From NCBI GenBank assembly GCA_029204045.2, contig CM055068.1, forward strand, positions 29,959,587 through 30,023,586: a stretch of 64,000 nucleotides of DNA, in the 5' to 3' direction. Below the pieces are notes generated by a model, which saw only the letters and a program-made list of their open reading frames with translations, had not been told where the DNA came from and made no database searches. Shown here one piece after another: positions 1-11,868 of this stretch. Origin of the DNA: Tillandsia leiboldiana. Taxonomy: Eukaryota; Streptophyta; Magnoliopsida; Poales; Bromeliaceae. The number at the start of each line of letters is the position of its first letter. The stretch's first letter is position 1. A program made the position numbers and the translations under genes.

Positions 1-2372
1 TAGATATCCCTGAAATCAAGCCTATCTCCTCATGGAAGAAAGAAGGGGAGTGACAAATAGTGGTTCATCATGTGTATCAAGTAATAACTCCACCTGGGTG
101 TAATCATCATGCTAAATCATAATCCAACCGCACATGTCCATAACCTGCTAATCACCCTCACATGAATCATCCACCTATGCCTGTCCAAAAATCCTCAAGT
201 GGTACCCTCCCACAAGACGCCTCACAATAACACGATATGAAAGTACATCCCCCCCCTCATGCAAGGTTAAAGGCTAAAACGATGTCCATGAAGCATGTAT
301 AAGTTCCAACATGTCAAGTTTCCAATATAATGTTTTCCATATGATAGGCTCACAATTATCTAGTTAAGCATGCATGTCCATTAGGTGACCATTCAACATG
401 TCCAATAAAGGGGATCACTCTAATATTCCTAGTCGGTATATCAGAAAAGAGGAGTAAAGCAACCACCCACCTCGAGCGCTAAACCCAGATCCCAACAGCG
501 AAGTCCGCGCCCGGTCTCAACGATCACCACGGTGCTGCACAAAATACCCCAAAAGAACAAGCACAATTAATCCACCATGCTCACACCAAAATCTGCCCCA
601 AATACAATCAGTCCACAGTTTTGCCTTTTTCACCTGCGAGATGTGCTCGAGAAATTCCAGGAAAAATACCGTCACGATCCTCGCGACGAACCGGTCGAAA
701 CGAGTACCTGCACGTTCCCACACGAGTTTTCTACGCTGAGATCCAAAATCGACAAGAGAACTACCCCGAACAATACTTCCACCCAAAACTGTGCTACAAA
801 GTTCTGTAAAAAGGGTTTCTCACCTTCGGGGAAAATTCCAGAAAATCCAAGAAAATTCAGAGAGACTCCTGGCGGTGCGTAGATGCAAATTGCCTTTTGA
901 ATCACCTCAATCCGATGTCTGGTTGCGGAGATATCGCCGAAACACCGAACCGCTGTCCAAAACTCCATCACAGCAAAAGAGGTCACAAGATGATCCGAAA
1001 AACCCATGAAAACCTCGGGATGGGAAAAACCAGCAAACACGGAAAACGTAGCCCTACCTGTCGTGAAGACGATGGCGCAAGAATCGCTGAAAAAGAGTGC
1101 CGGGGTAGCTCGGGAGAGTCCGAGCACTGAAATGCGAAGAAGGGAATCACAAGGGAACGAGCGTCGCGCCGCGCCGTAAAATCCAAACCTCGGAGTGCGT
1201 GCCACCACAAATCTTGGAAATCCTCCAGAAGATGTAGAACTCGAAGGGGAACAACTTTGCTGAAGACACCTTGGTGAGAGGAGGCTCGGAAATGGTGGAA
1301 AAAGTGAGAAGAAAGGAGCTCGGCTGTTTAAATAGGCCTCCCAAACAATTAGCAAAATGCCATCCGGGTCCCCATTCTCGGGCGCCCGGAAGTTTCCGGG
1401 CGCGCACAGTGCGGCCCGGCCCAAGACTTTCGGGCGCGCACAGTGCGGCCCGGCCCAAGGCGCGCCGTCGGACGGGATCCACGGTCCGTCCGACCCGCCT
1501 CAGCGCCCGCCACGTGTCGCCCGAACAGGCGACAGCCCAAATCCTCCACTCCTGCTGCGCCACGCGGCCAACCCCGGGAGTCGACACGCGTCCCCGACAA
1601 CAGTACCGGTCGCGCCTGCGCGCCTGCCCGCGCCAGCTGCCCCTCCTGCCCGCACAGTTGACCAGCCAATAGGGAAGCGCCACGCGTCCCTGCCACTGAC
1701 CGCTGCACCCGGTGCACGAGCCTCCGTAAGCCGAACCAATGGTAACCTGCCACGTGTCCACTCCGGTGCACCGTGAACCAAAACCCAACCATCAAGCTCC
1801 GTAGACCGTGAGCTGTGAGCCGGCCTATGGGGTGGTGCCACGTGCCCCCGCCTGGGTGCACGACGGCCGCGTGGACCGCGCCTGCCCGCGCGCCGCGCGC
1901 GCTGCCCGCGCCCTGTGCCGCCGCCGTTCCGCCTGCCCGAGGCCGCGCCGCCGCCCGCCGACGCTGCCCGCCGCCGCCGCCGCCGCCGGCGATCGCCGGA
2001 GTTACTGTTCCGGCGGTGAACAGTACCCGAAGCTCAGAAAAATCCAGCAGATAGTCCATCTTGACCGTTTTCGCGCGCTGAACCCGAATTTGACGTCCGC
2101 TTCGCCAAATTCCCATCCAATAAATCGCCGGAGGCTCCCGAAAAGGCATTTTCAATCCGAATTTCGTGCCGAGTCCAAATCTGATATCCGATTTGCGCGA
2201 AAACACCTATAAACATCCGACGGGGTTCCCTGATTACCCACGTGATCCACTTTAAGCTCGGAGTCAATCACTTGTGTCCAAATTGGCGCACGAACACCGC
2301 CGACATGCCCCGTAGGCCTCCAGAAGCTGCCGGTCACACAGTAAAAGCCCTGTAGAGTTCCGGATCATCACA
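1..2372 (-). mobile_element. Y1: Ty3/gypsy LTR, minus strand, truncated by window edge
   Basis: Read on the minus strand, this is a gypsy LTR of the same family as the one at 3789-7792. It starts tgtgatgatccgg at 2372 and follows the 3789 copy through its first 200 bp, the GC-rich U3, the TATA region and the leader with the shared block gcaggtactcgtttcga (minus strand near 690-710). The 3' part runs off the left edge, so solo LTR and full element cannot be told apart. It interrupts the Y2 reverse transcriptase near its DDIL motif. The long arginine/proline/alanine-rich ORFs here are GC-composition shadows without retroelement domains. I saw no host gene in 1-516; it looks like LTR U5. Confidence 0.82.
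1327..1334 (-). promoter_or_regulatory. LTR TATA box (Y1)
   Basis: Sense tatttaaa, in the context ggcctatttaaacagccgag. It lies at the same place as tataaaag in Y2 (4717) and tatataaag in Y6 (44667). All three are followed by the shared leader phrase gagcctc-tctc-cc and then cttcagcaaag. The upstream GC-rich U3 contains several ACGTG cores. Active transcription is inferred, not shown. Confidence 0.6.
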
Positions 2373-2384
2373 GGACTGGGAGTG

Positions 2385-2830
2385 GTGTTTCCCGAGGATA
2401 TCTTGCTTTACTCCCAGAGCGACTTGGAGCACGAGGAGCACTTTGTGGAAGTGCTAGCATGCCCATGTGGATGAAGCGGTGTGCCAAGTTATTGAGGTAC
2501 AAGTTTTGCTCCAAGTGCATGCCTTCTTGAGTCACCTTATTCTAGCCTTTGGAGCGGCGGTGGAATCTGCCCAAATGGATGTTATCCAAGTTTGGCTGAA
2601 ACCGACATTTATCCTTGAGGTGAGGAGTTTCTTAGACTTAGCAGTGCCGGAAGAGCATGGCCAATGGATAATGAGACTGATGCCAGCGCCAATGCTAGTG
2701 TTTCCAGTGTTGGGAGATGGATTTGTGTGTTTTAGTGATGCCTCCCATTGTGGCTGTAGAGTTACCGTGGGTTGATTTTCGGTCCACACTTCATTAGTCC
2801 AACCTTATGAGTGTTGTGGCAGGACGAACC
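2385..2830 (+). pseudogene. Gypsy reverse transcriptase end and RNase H remnant (Y2)
   Basis: The translation shows a mutated F-I-D-D-I-L-V-Y-S motif as EDILLYS near 2397, then an EHEEHF-like segment, a weak FL.LA.P stretch for the usual FLGLAGYYRRF region (near 2627) and FSDASHCG (near 2735) for the RNase H motif DASxxGLG. In-frame stops and shifts occur and the first catalytic Asp position of the RT motif is changed. No protein can be expected. The order RT then RNase H is that of gypsy pol. Confidence 0.7.
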
Positions 2831-3776
2831 GCTGTTTTGCAGGCAACTTGGATCCCACAGTTGAGCCTTTCAGTACGCCTTTTATTCCCAGCTTTGATTG
2901 ATATACCTGGGCGTAGGCCATGCCTGCTTGGCTATCGGTGTTGATTACTCAGCATTTCCGTTCTATACCATATGATAGATTAAGATTTCAGCTTCAGTTT
3001 ACGGTTTCTACCATGCGGCACCAGTGGAGCCTACAGCTTTCAGCATCTAGGGTTGGATTTACGCGGATTGTCGTTGCTGGTTCGGATTTTTGACCGCGAG
3101 TTTGGGCATCAGCATTATGATCGCCTTTTTAGCCAGTTTTCAGTCCCGTTCACTGACGGTTTGGTCCCCGTCAGGGTGTCCTTTATTAGTTGAGAGATCG
3201 AATTCGACCCGTGGGTCTGTTGGGGTTATGTTGGCATGTTGAGTGACCAACTGTGGCATGAGATTGTGTCTCTTGAGGATCCCTTTTGAGGGTAGCCCGT
3301 GGGTGAGTAGCCCACTCGGGTGATTTTGGATCGGGAAGTAACCGAGTGAAGACTCCAGCTTATTGGATGAATGTGTGGGTATGCTTCGGGTCGCCTTGTT
3401 GAGATAGGCACCAGGGTGTGGTTTGGTGCGTGTTGCACTGGTGGTTATTTTGTTTCCCCCAGCTTTGATGGAGCCCCTGTATTGTTTCACGTCTCAGCTC
3501 AGGATTGATGTGTTTTTGGATCCCTCGGTCGTGATTGACTTGCCCCTTCGAGATCTGTGATTGTTGGAGTACGAGGGACGCCCGTTGCAATTTCTGGCTC
3601 GAGAGATGAGAAAATTGCATATCGGGCCATGCCGTACTTGTTGTTGTTGTTGTTGGGGAGTAATCACGGGGAGTGAGTGATGTTTCGGGAGCTGGAGGCG
3701 TTATTGATGGATACCTACCCGTGGTATATGGGACTCTTGGGGGATTTGAGCTAGTTTCGAGGACGAAACTTTCCTT
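2831..3776 (+). other. Y2 decayed internal sequence
   Basis: Between the RNase H remnant and the 3' LTR no intact coding domain is visible. The end of the segment (about 3750-3776) holds the phrase cgaggacgaaac, which recurs just before the 3' LTRs of Y3, Y7 and Y8. This segment should correspond to integrase and the 3' untranslated region, shortened and mutated. Confidence 0.5.
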
Positions 3777-3788
3777 AGTGGGGGAGGA
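3777..3788 (+). promoter_or_regulatory. Polypurine tract (Y2)
   Basis: gtgggggagga lies immediately 5' of the LTR start TGTGAGG. This is the expected position for the plus-strand primer of reverse transcription. Confidence 0.7.
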
Positions 3789-6700
3789 TGTGAGGAGCCG
3801 GATCCCCACGACGAGATTACTGGTTGACCAGCAGCTCCTGGAGGCTTATGGGGAGTGTCAGTGGTATTTGTGCACCAATTGTACACAAGTGATGGGCTCA
3901 GTGTGTTAAATGGATCACGTGGGTGATCGGTGGACTCCGTCGGAGCTCCATAAGTGGTTTCGCGCGCCATGGATATTAAAATTGGACTCAGCGCGAAGTT
4001 TGGATCAAGGAACATCTTCCCGGATGCCTTCGGCACTTTTTAGAGTTGGAATTTGGCAAAATGGACTTCGGATTTGGATTCAGCGCGCGAAAACGATGAA
4101 AATGGACAATTCACTTCCTTTTTCCGGAGTCCGGATGATTCGGCACATTTTTCGAGGCAAGGTTACTGTTCCGGCACCGGCGGCGGCGGCGTGCGGCGGC
4201 GGGCAGCGGCGGAGCGCGGCGGAGCTGGCTCGGGCGGGTGCGCTGTCCACCGCGGAGGCGTGCACCGGTCGCGGGCCACGTGGCGGTTCCCGGTTGGGCC
4301 GGCGCAGCGGGCGCGGTCCACGGGAAAGGCGGGTGTACGGTGGACCGGTGGGGGGACACGTGGCGCACACCGGTTGGGCGGTCCACGTGCACTCGGTCCA
4401 CGGTGCAGCTGCGGGTGCCTCGGGAAGCGTGCGTGCAGAGGCGCAGGCGGCGGGCGCAGAGCGCACGTGGGCGCGTTGACGGGCTGTTCCCGCGCGTGGG
4501 CGGCCATGTGTCGGCGTCTGGTGGCGCCACGTGTCGCATTGTGAGCGGAGGGAGTTGCTGTCGCCTGTTTGGCGGGCGACGTGGAGGCCCAGCTAAGTTC
4601 CGGGCTGCTACAGTGCGCGCGCATGGGGATTTCGGGCTGCTACAGTGCGCGCCCGAAAGTCCCATGCGCCCGGAAAGTGGGACTTGTTCGGTATTTCGTG
4701 ATTTGTTTTTGGAGCCTATAAAAGCGACCCGAGCTTCCTTCTTTCCCCTTTTTCCAGCTTTTCCGAGCCTCCTCTCGCCATGGTGCCTTCAGCAAAGATG
4801 TTCCCCGAGCTTGGCTGCATCCTTCTGCAAAGTTTTGAGATTTTTGGTGGCACGCTTATCGAGGTTTCCATTTTTACGGCGCGGCGCGACGCTCGTCCTT
4901 TTGGGTTCCCCTTCGTCGCGTTTCGGTGCGCGAGCTCCCCCGGCCTACTCCGACCACCTTTTCGAGTGATTTCTTCGCCGCTGGATCCATGACGGACAGA
5001 TCTACGATCTTGGTATTTTCAGCTTTCCCTCATTTCGCGCTTTTCGAGGTGTTTGTTCGAGCTTACTGTGACCCCATTTCTGTGAAGGAGATTTGGACAG
5101 CGGCATGGTCTTTCGGCGTTATCTCCGCAACCGGGCATCGTTTGACGACGTTCTTGTACACTTTTTTCATCTTCTCGACGCAATGAATATCACATTATTT
5201 TTCTTGGATTTTTCTGAGTTTTGCCCGAAGGTATATGTTCTTCCCCTTGTCTGTAATTAGAATTACAGTTATGTTGCTGTGTGGTTTTGCGCACCTGTAC
5301 TGTGGAATTTGTAACTCGGCCTACGGGCTCGAAATTGGACGTGCAGGTACTCGTTTCGAAGGTATCGACGCGAGTATTGCTGTGATATTTTTATTGGATT
5401 TTTCTGGGCACTTTCGGTAGGTGAAATAAGCACGGCTTTGGGACTGATTTTAAAACTGTGTATACTTGGTTAATTTTGGAATAAAAGTGCAATGTTGGGC
5501 CTTATTGTTGTACCCAGGGGTGTTTGCAAGTGTTGCTGGACCCGTTGGATCTGCAGACTTTGATTTCGGGGTACTTTCAGCTGTTGGGAGTCGAGGCTTT
5601 CGCGACGTGCACCGAGGATGCAGTTTCGGCAGAATTTGGACTGTGAGCGTCTGCACACTTCACCGACTTCAGGTTTGCCTTGGTTTAAGCGCTTCAGGTG
5701 GGTAAGCTTAATATCAGTAACTGTATAAGGCAATGATTATGTTATGGCGAATATAAGTGCACTTGTGGGGATGTCACCCCTCTATGAAAGATGCATGCAT
5801 GTTTAGGGTACATGGTTTATGTTTGTAAGGTAGGTAAGCTTGATAATGATATTTGTATAAATGATTGCAAGAATAGTATTTATGAGGTATACTGAGGACT
5901 TGCATGACTTGGACATCTATGTGATGATTAGGGTAAGCTTACCTAGGATAATGTTACCCTATGAGATTATGTAACATGCCATGTTAGCACATAGCCTTTC
6001 ATGTGGTTGGTTTATGCTTTGGGACAGGATTTCGTAGCTATGTGCGGATTGTACTCTGAGGAGTTATTATGATCGAGGATTATGGTCAGGTGTAGGCATG
6101 TGGATTACTTTGTTGTATCTTTCTTGAGGACAAATGCATGCTTGTATGGACATATTGTTAGCCCCCCTTTTTATTGCTACACTACTTATTGGAACTTGAC
6201 TTAGGAAAAACCATGCTTTTCCTTTCTCCTTCTTGTTAGTCAGGTGGTCAGTGTTGCTCGGGTTCGAGCAGGGGTCTGGATAGTGTAGTCGGGACTTCGT
6301 GTCTGGGACAGGTTGGATTAGTTGTGGGGCTTTGCGGCAACCGCGGATATTGGGCGGTTGACCGGATGTTTCTCTATGCACCTGATTGGGTATCAGTTTT
6401 CTTTAGTGGATGGAGTTTCCCACTTATCGTTCAGTGGCATCCGATTGAGGTCGGGTCTTTCCTTGGTGGTTCAGTTTTCCCACTTTGATCAGATTGATGA
6501 TCAAAGTCCTGCTATATGGAGATACTTGTGATACTGATGACGGAGATACTTTACTCGTGTGGGTCGCTCCCCTCGAGTGCCGCTCCGGAGTAGGCTTTAG
6601 ACTGTGTTGGGTTCCGTTCAGACCGTGTTGGGTTCCGGTCATTTGGACAGTGGAGATACTGAGTTCGGGAGATTGGTGACAGAGCAGGCAGTACCGGGTT

Positions 6701-7792
6701 TTATACCGGTTCATTCGATTGGGTTTATTTCGGTCAAATACTTTTATTGTTACACTCGTGTCTGGGGGCCGAGTGCAGACTGGTAGTTGAGTTTAGATCA
6801 GTGCTAGTATTATTGTGAGCCGTTTGGTTGACGGTGGTCCCGTGTCGTTGAGAGTACTTTGACTGCTGTGTGAGAGGTTGAGCATCTTGATTCTATCCGT
6901 TCTGAGAGAGAGTGTGGATTTTGACCATAGCCTGCATGAGCCACTACTCGATAGCGAGTTAGTCCGTTTGGACGCCCTACGTAATTCCTGCCCGTCAGCG
7001 GGAGGTGGTTGTAGGTGGGCGCAGGTTTGACTGGACCAGATGTGGCAGTCAGCTCGATTGGGTCGATTGTGCACTTCATGTGCTAGTGGTTGCATACCAC
7101 TGTTTGGTCCTCCCCTTTTAGCCTTTAGATAGGGGCTTGGTAGCTGTTGAGAGTCTCCAGCTTACTCATTGCAGTCTTATGACTTGGGTTAGTTTATGTC
7201 TCCTGAGGACTTGGTGGGCAGACCGTCAGGTCTGGCGGTGGTACCCACTGAGAACTCCCCTTTTGGTGTAGTTCTCACACCCTTTGGGGGTCTTTCCCCC
7301 CTTTTTCCTTCCTCTCCTTTGTTTTGCAGAGTCTTAGCGGGTGATGCTGATTCTGCGGTTGTTGATCGAGGCGAGGGAGTCGCGAGCTAGATCCCTACCC
7401 GTCGTTGGAGAGTAGCAGTATCCCCTACAGAGGAGATCTTCAGTAGTTTAGTTGTTTTGTTTTCCTCTTTTGAGAGACTGTTGTAGTGAGGATATTTTAT
7501 GTATTGAGAGACTGTACACTGTTGTATTTATTGGAGTTACCTCCCGGATCGGTTCAGAGCTTGTATTTGAGGATATTGTTTTATTATTATTTTGGGAGGA
7601 GGATAGTGTTGTTTTAATTCCAGTTGTACAGTGATTGATTTTGGTTATACAGCAGATTTTTATTTATAGCTCTGATATCTGTTTAGCTATAGTACTTTTC
7701 TTGCAGGTTGGACGCCTCGCCTATGCGGATTTGGCATAGGTGGCGGATCTGTTGGCGGGCCCGGGTCGCAGTTTCGACCCCGGGGCGTGACA
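3789..7792 (+). repeat. Y2 3' LTR (4.0 kb)
   Basis: Starts TGTGAGGAGCC and ends GGGGCGTGACA. It has a GC-rich U3 (about 4150-4660) with repeated CACGTG cores, a TATA box at 4717, and a long R-U5 with a conserved gctcgggttcgagc hairpin near 6255 that is also in Y6 near 46472. At 5228-5250 it preserves the unoccupied form of the site where K2 inserted in Y6. ORFs of 60-240 codons inside are not conserved between LTR copies and are not genes. Confidence 0.85.
4717..4724 (+). promoter_or_regulatory. LTR TATA box (Y2)
   Basis: tataaaag in the context gagcctataaaagcgaccc, at the junction of the GC-rich U3 and a pyrimidine-rich leader beginning cttccttctttcccc. The position matches the TATA boxes of Y1 and Y6. 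Confidence 0.7.
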
Positions 7793-7796
7793 CAAA

Positions 7797-10301
7797 CGAC
7801 CCTTGGAATTACTGCACATGGATTTAATGGGGCCGACCCGTCAACCATCTTTGGGAGGTAAATGGTATATTTTCTTATTGGTTGATGATTTCTCTAGGTT
7901 TTCTTGGGTAGCATTTTTAAAAGAGAAAGCTGATACGTTTGATTCTTTTCATGAGATTTGCCATCGTATTATGATTGAAAAGAATGAAAAGATCATTCGT
8001 GTTAGAAGTGATAGAGGTGGAGAATTCATTAACTCTAAATTCATTGATTTTTGCACTTCCAACGGCATAAAACATGAATTCTCAGCACCCTATACACCTC
8101 AGCAGAATGGTGTTGTTGAGCGCAAAAACAGGGTTGTTCAGGAGATGGCGCGTGTGATGCTTCATAGCCGGAATTTACCGTTATATTTTTGGGCTGAAGC
8201 TGTGAACACCGCTGTCTATGTCATTAATCGAGTGTATTTGCGCCCAGGAACTTTAAATACACCATATGAGTTGTGGTTTAGTAGAAAACCGGATATCAAA
8301 TATTTTCGTATCTTTGGGAGTCGATGTTTTATTTTGCGTGATCGCGAAAATCTTGGTAAGTTCGATTCTTGAAGTGACGAAGGGATCTTTTTGGGTTATT
8401 CTACAAATAGCAGAGCATATCGGGTATTTAACATGGAATCTAAAACGATTGTAGAATCTATAAATGTTAAAGTAGATGAAGCTTTTCACTTTGCATCTGA
8501 AAAATCTACCCTCGATATCTCTCTTGATGATGATACACCTGCCAATGCATCTTCTCATAACAATTCTTCCAATAATAATGACGCATCTAATGGCTCTTCA
8601 AGTTTATCTGATGTGCAGGAATCATCTCATGTACCTCCGAGTACTCCGTTACCTCAAACGTTACGCATCTCCAAGGATGATCCTGAATCAAACATCATTG
8701 GAGACCCACAAGAAGGAGTTAAAACTCGGAGACAGTTGGTTTGTGGATTCGCTTGTTACGTTTCCATGTTAGAACCAAAGAATCTGGATGAAGCTCTTCA
8801 GGATGACTACTGGATTAAAGCAATGCAGGAAGAGCTCCATCAGTTTGAGCGAAACAAAGTCTGGGAATTAACAAAGCCTCCAAAGCAACACAATGTGATA
8901 GGTACCAAATGGATTTTCAAGAATAAGAAAAATGAAGATGGTACCATCATCAGGAACAAAGCACGTTTAGTTGCTCAATGCTACTCTCAAATAGAAGGTA
9001 TAGACTTTGATGAAACTTTCGCCCTTGTAGCTAGACTCGAGTCCATTCGTATCTTATTCGCGATAGCTTGTCATTTTAAAATAAAATTATTTCAAATGGA
9101 CGTTAAGAGCGCGTTTTTAAATGGGTTTTTAAACGAGGAAGTTTATGTGGCTCAACCGAAAGGTTTTGTAGACTGTAAACAACCTAACCATGTTTTTCGT
9201 TTGAAAAAGGCTCTTTACGGTTTAAAACAAGCACCGCGAGCATGGTACGAAAGGCTAACAAAGCACCTATTGGATAAGGGCTATACTCGAGGGGGAGCTG
9301 ACAGGACTCTCTTTGTGAAGCATTATCAAAATAACTTCATTGTAGCACAAATCTATGTCGATGACATCGTTTTTGGTGCGACAAGAGATAATGATGCTTC
9401 TAAATTCGCTGAAACCATGGAAAGCGAATTCGAGATGTCAATGATGGGCGAATTGACTTATTTCCTTGGATTGCAAGTGAAACAGAGTGACGAAGGCATC
9501 CATTTGTGTCAATCCAAGTATGCTATGGAGTTGGTCAAAAAGTTTGATCTAGAAAATTGTAAAGATTTTCCGACTCCAATGGGAACTAGCAATAAAGGAT
9601 TAGGAAGTGAATCTTTTAGTGAGAATGTAGACGAGAAACTTTATCGGAGTATGATTGGAAGTCTACTTTACCTCACGGCTAGTCGCCCGGATATACCTTT
9701 TGGTGTTGGGATCTGCGCGAGATATCAATCTGCACCAAAGGAGGTTCACCTGAAAGCGGTGAAACGGATCATCCGATACATTAAAGGAACCATAAATTTC
9801 GGAATTTGGTATCCTATGGGAACAAGTTTAGATATTATTGGATACTCAGATGCCGATTGGGCAGGATCTGTGGATGATCGGAAAAGTACGAGTGGTGCAT
9901 GTTTTTATCTTGGTCATTGCCTTGTTGCATGGCATAGTAAAAAGCAAAACTGCATAGCACTCTCGACTGCCGAAGCAGAATATATTTCAGCGGGTAGTTG
10001 TTCAACCCAACTCATTTGGATGAAAAGTGTGTTGAGCGACTTCCGGATTTCAGCAACTTCGGTAACAATTCTTTGTGACAACACTAGTGCTATAAACATT
10101 TCCAAAAACCCTGTGTTGCACTCTAGAACAAAACACATTGAACTTAGATATCATTTTCTTAGAGAGCTAGTTGAATCAAATACTCTTCAGCTTTCATATA
10201 TTTCAACTGAAGATCAATTAGCTGACATTTTAACAAAACCTTTGGATCAAAAACGTTTTATTCATTTGCGTAAAGCAATTGGAATGCTTTCCTTGAAATA
10301 A
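7797..10301 (+). pseudogene. Copia pol: integrase core, reverse transcriptase, RNase H (C1)
   Basis: One frame throughout. Integrase starts LELLHMDLMGP (first catalytic Asp present), then RSDRGGEF and NGVVERKNR give the second Asp and the Glu. An in-frame TGA at 8370-8372 interrupts the frame where C2 has CGA, a change expected from CpG deamination. Reverse transcriptase follows with TKWIFKNKK, QMDVKSAFLNG, LYGLKQAPRAWY and the catalytic YVDDIVFGA (near 9354). RNase H shows SDADWAGS, STAEAEY and the DNTSAI and KHIELRYHFLRE blocks, ending ADILTKPL. C1 also has Cys for Gly in the VAQGYSQ motif and Leu for Pro in FAPVARLE. The 5' end is cut by Y2. Confidence 0.9.
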
Positions 10302-11224
10302 ACTTCTTTTTGAATCTTTTGCTTAGGTTAGGTTTTGTTTTTGTGTTTTTGTTCTTTATCTATGTTTATACATAGTACATTAATTGAGCATGTGTATTAT
10401 TGACTTTACTTGCATCCTTTCATATAATTAGAAATTTATTATGCTTTGGATATCATAATAATTCAGTTGATGCATTGATCATTTATTTAAATTAAATCAT
10501 TTTTAATTGATCAAAGTCAATTTCTCTCTCAATGATCTCTTGGTATTGTTTTTATCTTATTTGACTATTTGGTTGAGTATGAATTCGAGATCAATCCTTG
10601 GTTGAATACTTTATATCTTAAATTAATTGATAGCCAATTGAGGGGGAGTCAAAGAAAAGTAAAATGCTCAAAAGATGTGGAAAGAGTTACATCCCAATGA
10701 GGAGTGTGAAAACTACCACCACATGGAGGAAAGAGCTACCACCTCGGTCGTCCGAGTACTGTGTGCAGCTACCACATGTATACCAAGCATGGGTTTGTAA
10801 TTTTTGATTAAATAAAATGCATGATTGAAATACTTGACTCCGTCAAATTTCAAGGTGGGATTTTTAATGAAAGATGCTCAAAGAGCCACTCTCTTCAACA
10901 GATTGACTAGATACATTATATAATTTATTTGGGATTTCAAACATCTATTGATCTTGGTAATTCATTTTCTTTACCATTTTAATGATTTGATAAACGCCGT
11001 ACTCATAAGATCATGATGGATGTGTTTGAACTTGATCAACTTTAAAGGTTTTAATTTCTGTAAATTTTCATGTCATTATTTGAATGTTATTGATAGATTT
11101 AACATAATTTATTTCTCTTAACATGAAACGATGATTTTTGTTTAAAGTTGATGTGCTAAAATGCTTACATACTTTTTCTGGATTTTATGGATTTTTTCTA
11201 AAATATTCTGAAGAAAAAGTTGGA
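10302..11224 (+). other. C1 non-coding region with strongly conserved block
   Basis: No gene. A purine tract gagggggagtc at about 10639 opens a block to about 10800 that is almost identical to C2 (about 30575-30740). The block contains three CTACCAC direct repeats and a perfect small hairpin ctcgg-tcgt-ccgag (10744-10757). The flanking non-coding sequence is clearly more diverged between the two elements. Sireviruses are known to carry conserved non-coding motifs; the function here is unknown. Confidence 0.6.
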
Positions 11225-11229
11225 GCCGT

Positions 11230-11325
11230 TCTGGATCGGACATGAATGATCCGAATCCCGAACGCAGGTGTTTCCTGCGGGTAGCCGATCCGGATCGAAA
11301 TCTCGATCCGATCCGCATCACGGCT
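11230..11325 (+). promoter_or_regulatory. Decayed palindrome pairs of C1 internal promoter-like region
   Basis: Counterpart of 37394-37561 in C2. One perfect GATCCGGATC remains (11287-11296), with mutated copies on either side and a perfect hairpin CGCAGG-tgttt-CCTGCG at 11263-11279. The TATA-like sequence of C2 (tttataaa) is here ctttatta, so this copy has probably lost it. Confidence 0.5.
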
Positions 11326-11454
11326 AGGGCTTTATTAGAACAAGAGGGATTTTGATTTCTTTTATTCCAATCTTTTGTTCTTAAGACTCCAAAGTTTGTC
11401 TCTCTAGAATTCATCCTTCTTGGAGCCTTTCAAACTCGAGTTCTTCGATTCCAA

Positions 11455-11839
11455 GTAAGTGTTATTGATCAAAATCTCGGTTTTTCACTGTTTTTCCTTG
11501 TTTGCTCAAAACGTGAGTAGAAATCATGGAACTTTTTCATTTGTGAAGGGTTTTTGGTCAAATCTCTTTTGAAATAAGAACTCTGGGTAGATTAGTTTTG
11601 ATTATATGCTAGGTATTCTCTTGATTAACGAATTTTTGGGTTTCGGTTTCTGAAAATTCGGTTTTAGGGCATATAATAGGAATTTTTGAAAATCATGCAA
11701 TTGATCTATTTTTAAAATTCTTTTTGCAAAACTAATTTGATTCTTAGTCTCTCTACACGATAATGATTGTTTGGGTACAATTTTTCAAATTTTTGAAAAT
11801 TAATAATTTTTTCATGTGTTCTTGAGTTGTTGTTCACAG
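11455..11839 (+). other. Candidate leader intron before env-like ORF (C1)
   Basis: Donor ccaa|GTAAGT and acceptor ttgttgttcacAG, 385 bp, T-rich throughout. The same-length intron lies at 37678-38062 in C2. It ends 29 bp before the ATG at 11869. Retention of both splice sites in two diverged elements supports real splicing; there is no transcript evidence here. Confidence 0.6.
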
Positions 11840-11868
11840 GACTTTAAATCTATTAAGCACTTGCACCA

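Larger units (their letters stand above)
2373..7792 (+). mobile_element. Y2: degenerate Ty3/gypsy element, 3' half
   Basis: A plus-strand gypsy remnant: decayed pol (2385-2830), non-coding 3' end, purine tract and complete 3' LTR (3789-7792). The 5' part is cut off by Y1. The LTR terminus gggcgtgaca at 7792 is followed directly by copia integrase sequence, so Y2 was inserted into C1. The target-site duplication cannot be tested because the other flank is outside the window or lost. Confidence 0.8.

Noticed and set aside
672..2206. Long ORFs of 110-285 codons on both strands, Arg/Pro/Ala-rich
   Set aside because: They follow GC composition, overlap in many frames, lack domains and are not conserved between Y1, Y2 and Y6 LTR copies.
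6255..6270. tRNA or pol III box B (gggttcgagc)
   Set aside because: A short hairpin gctcg-ggtt-cgagc without box A or cloverleaf; conserved only as part of the gypsy LTR.
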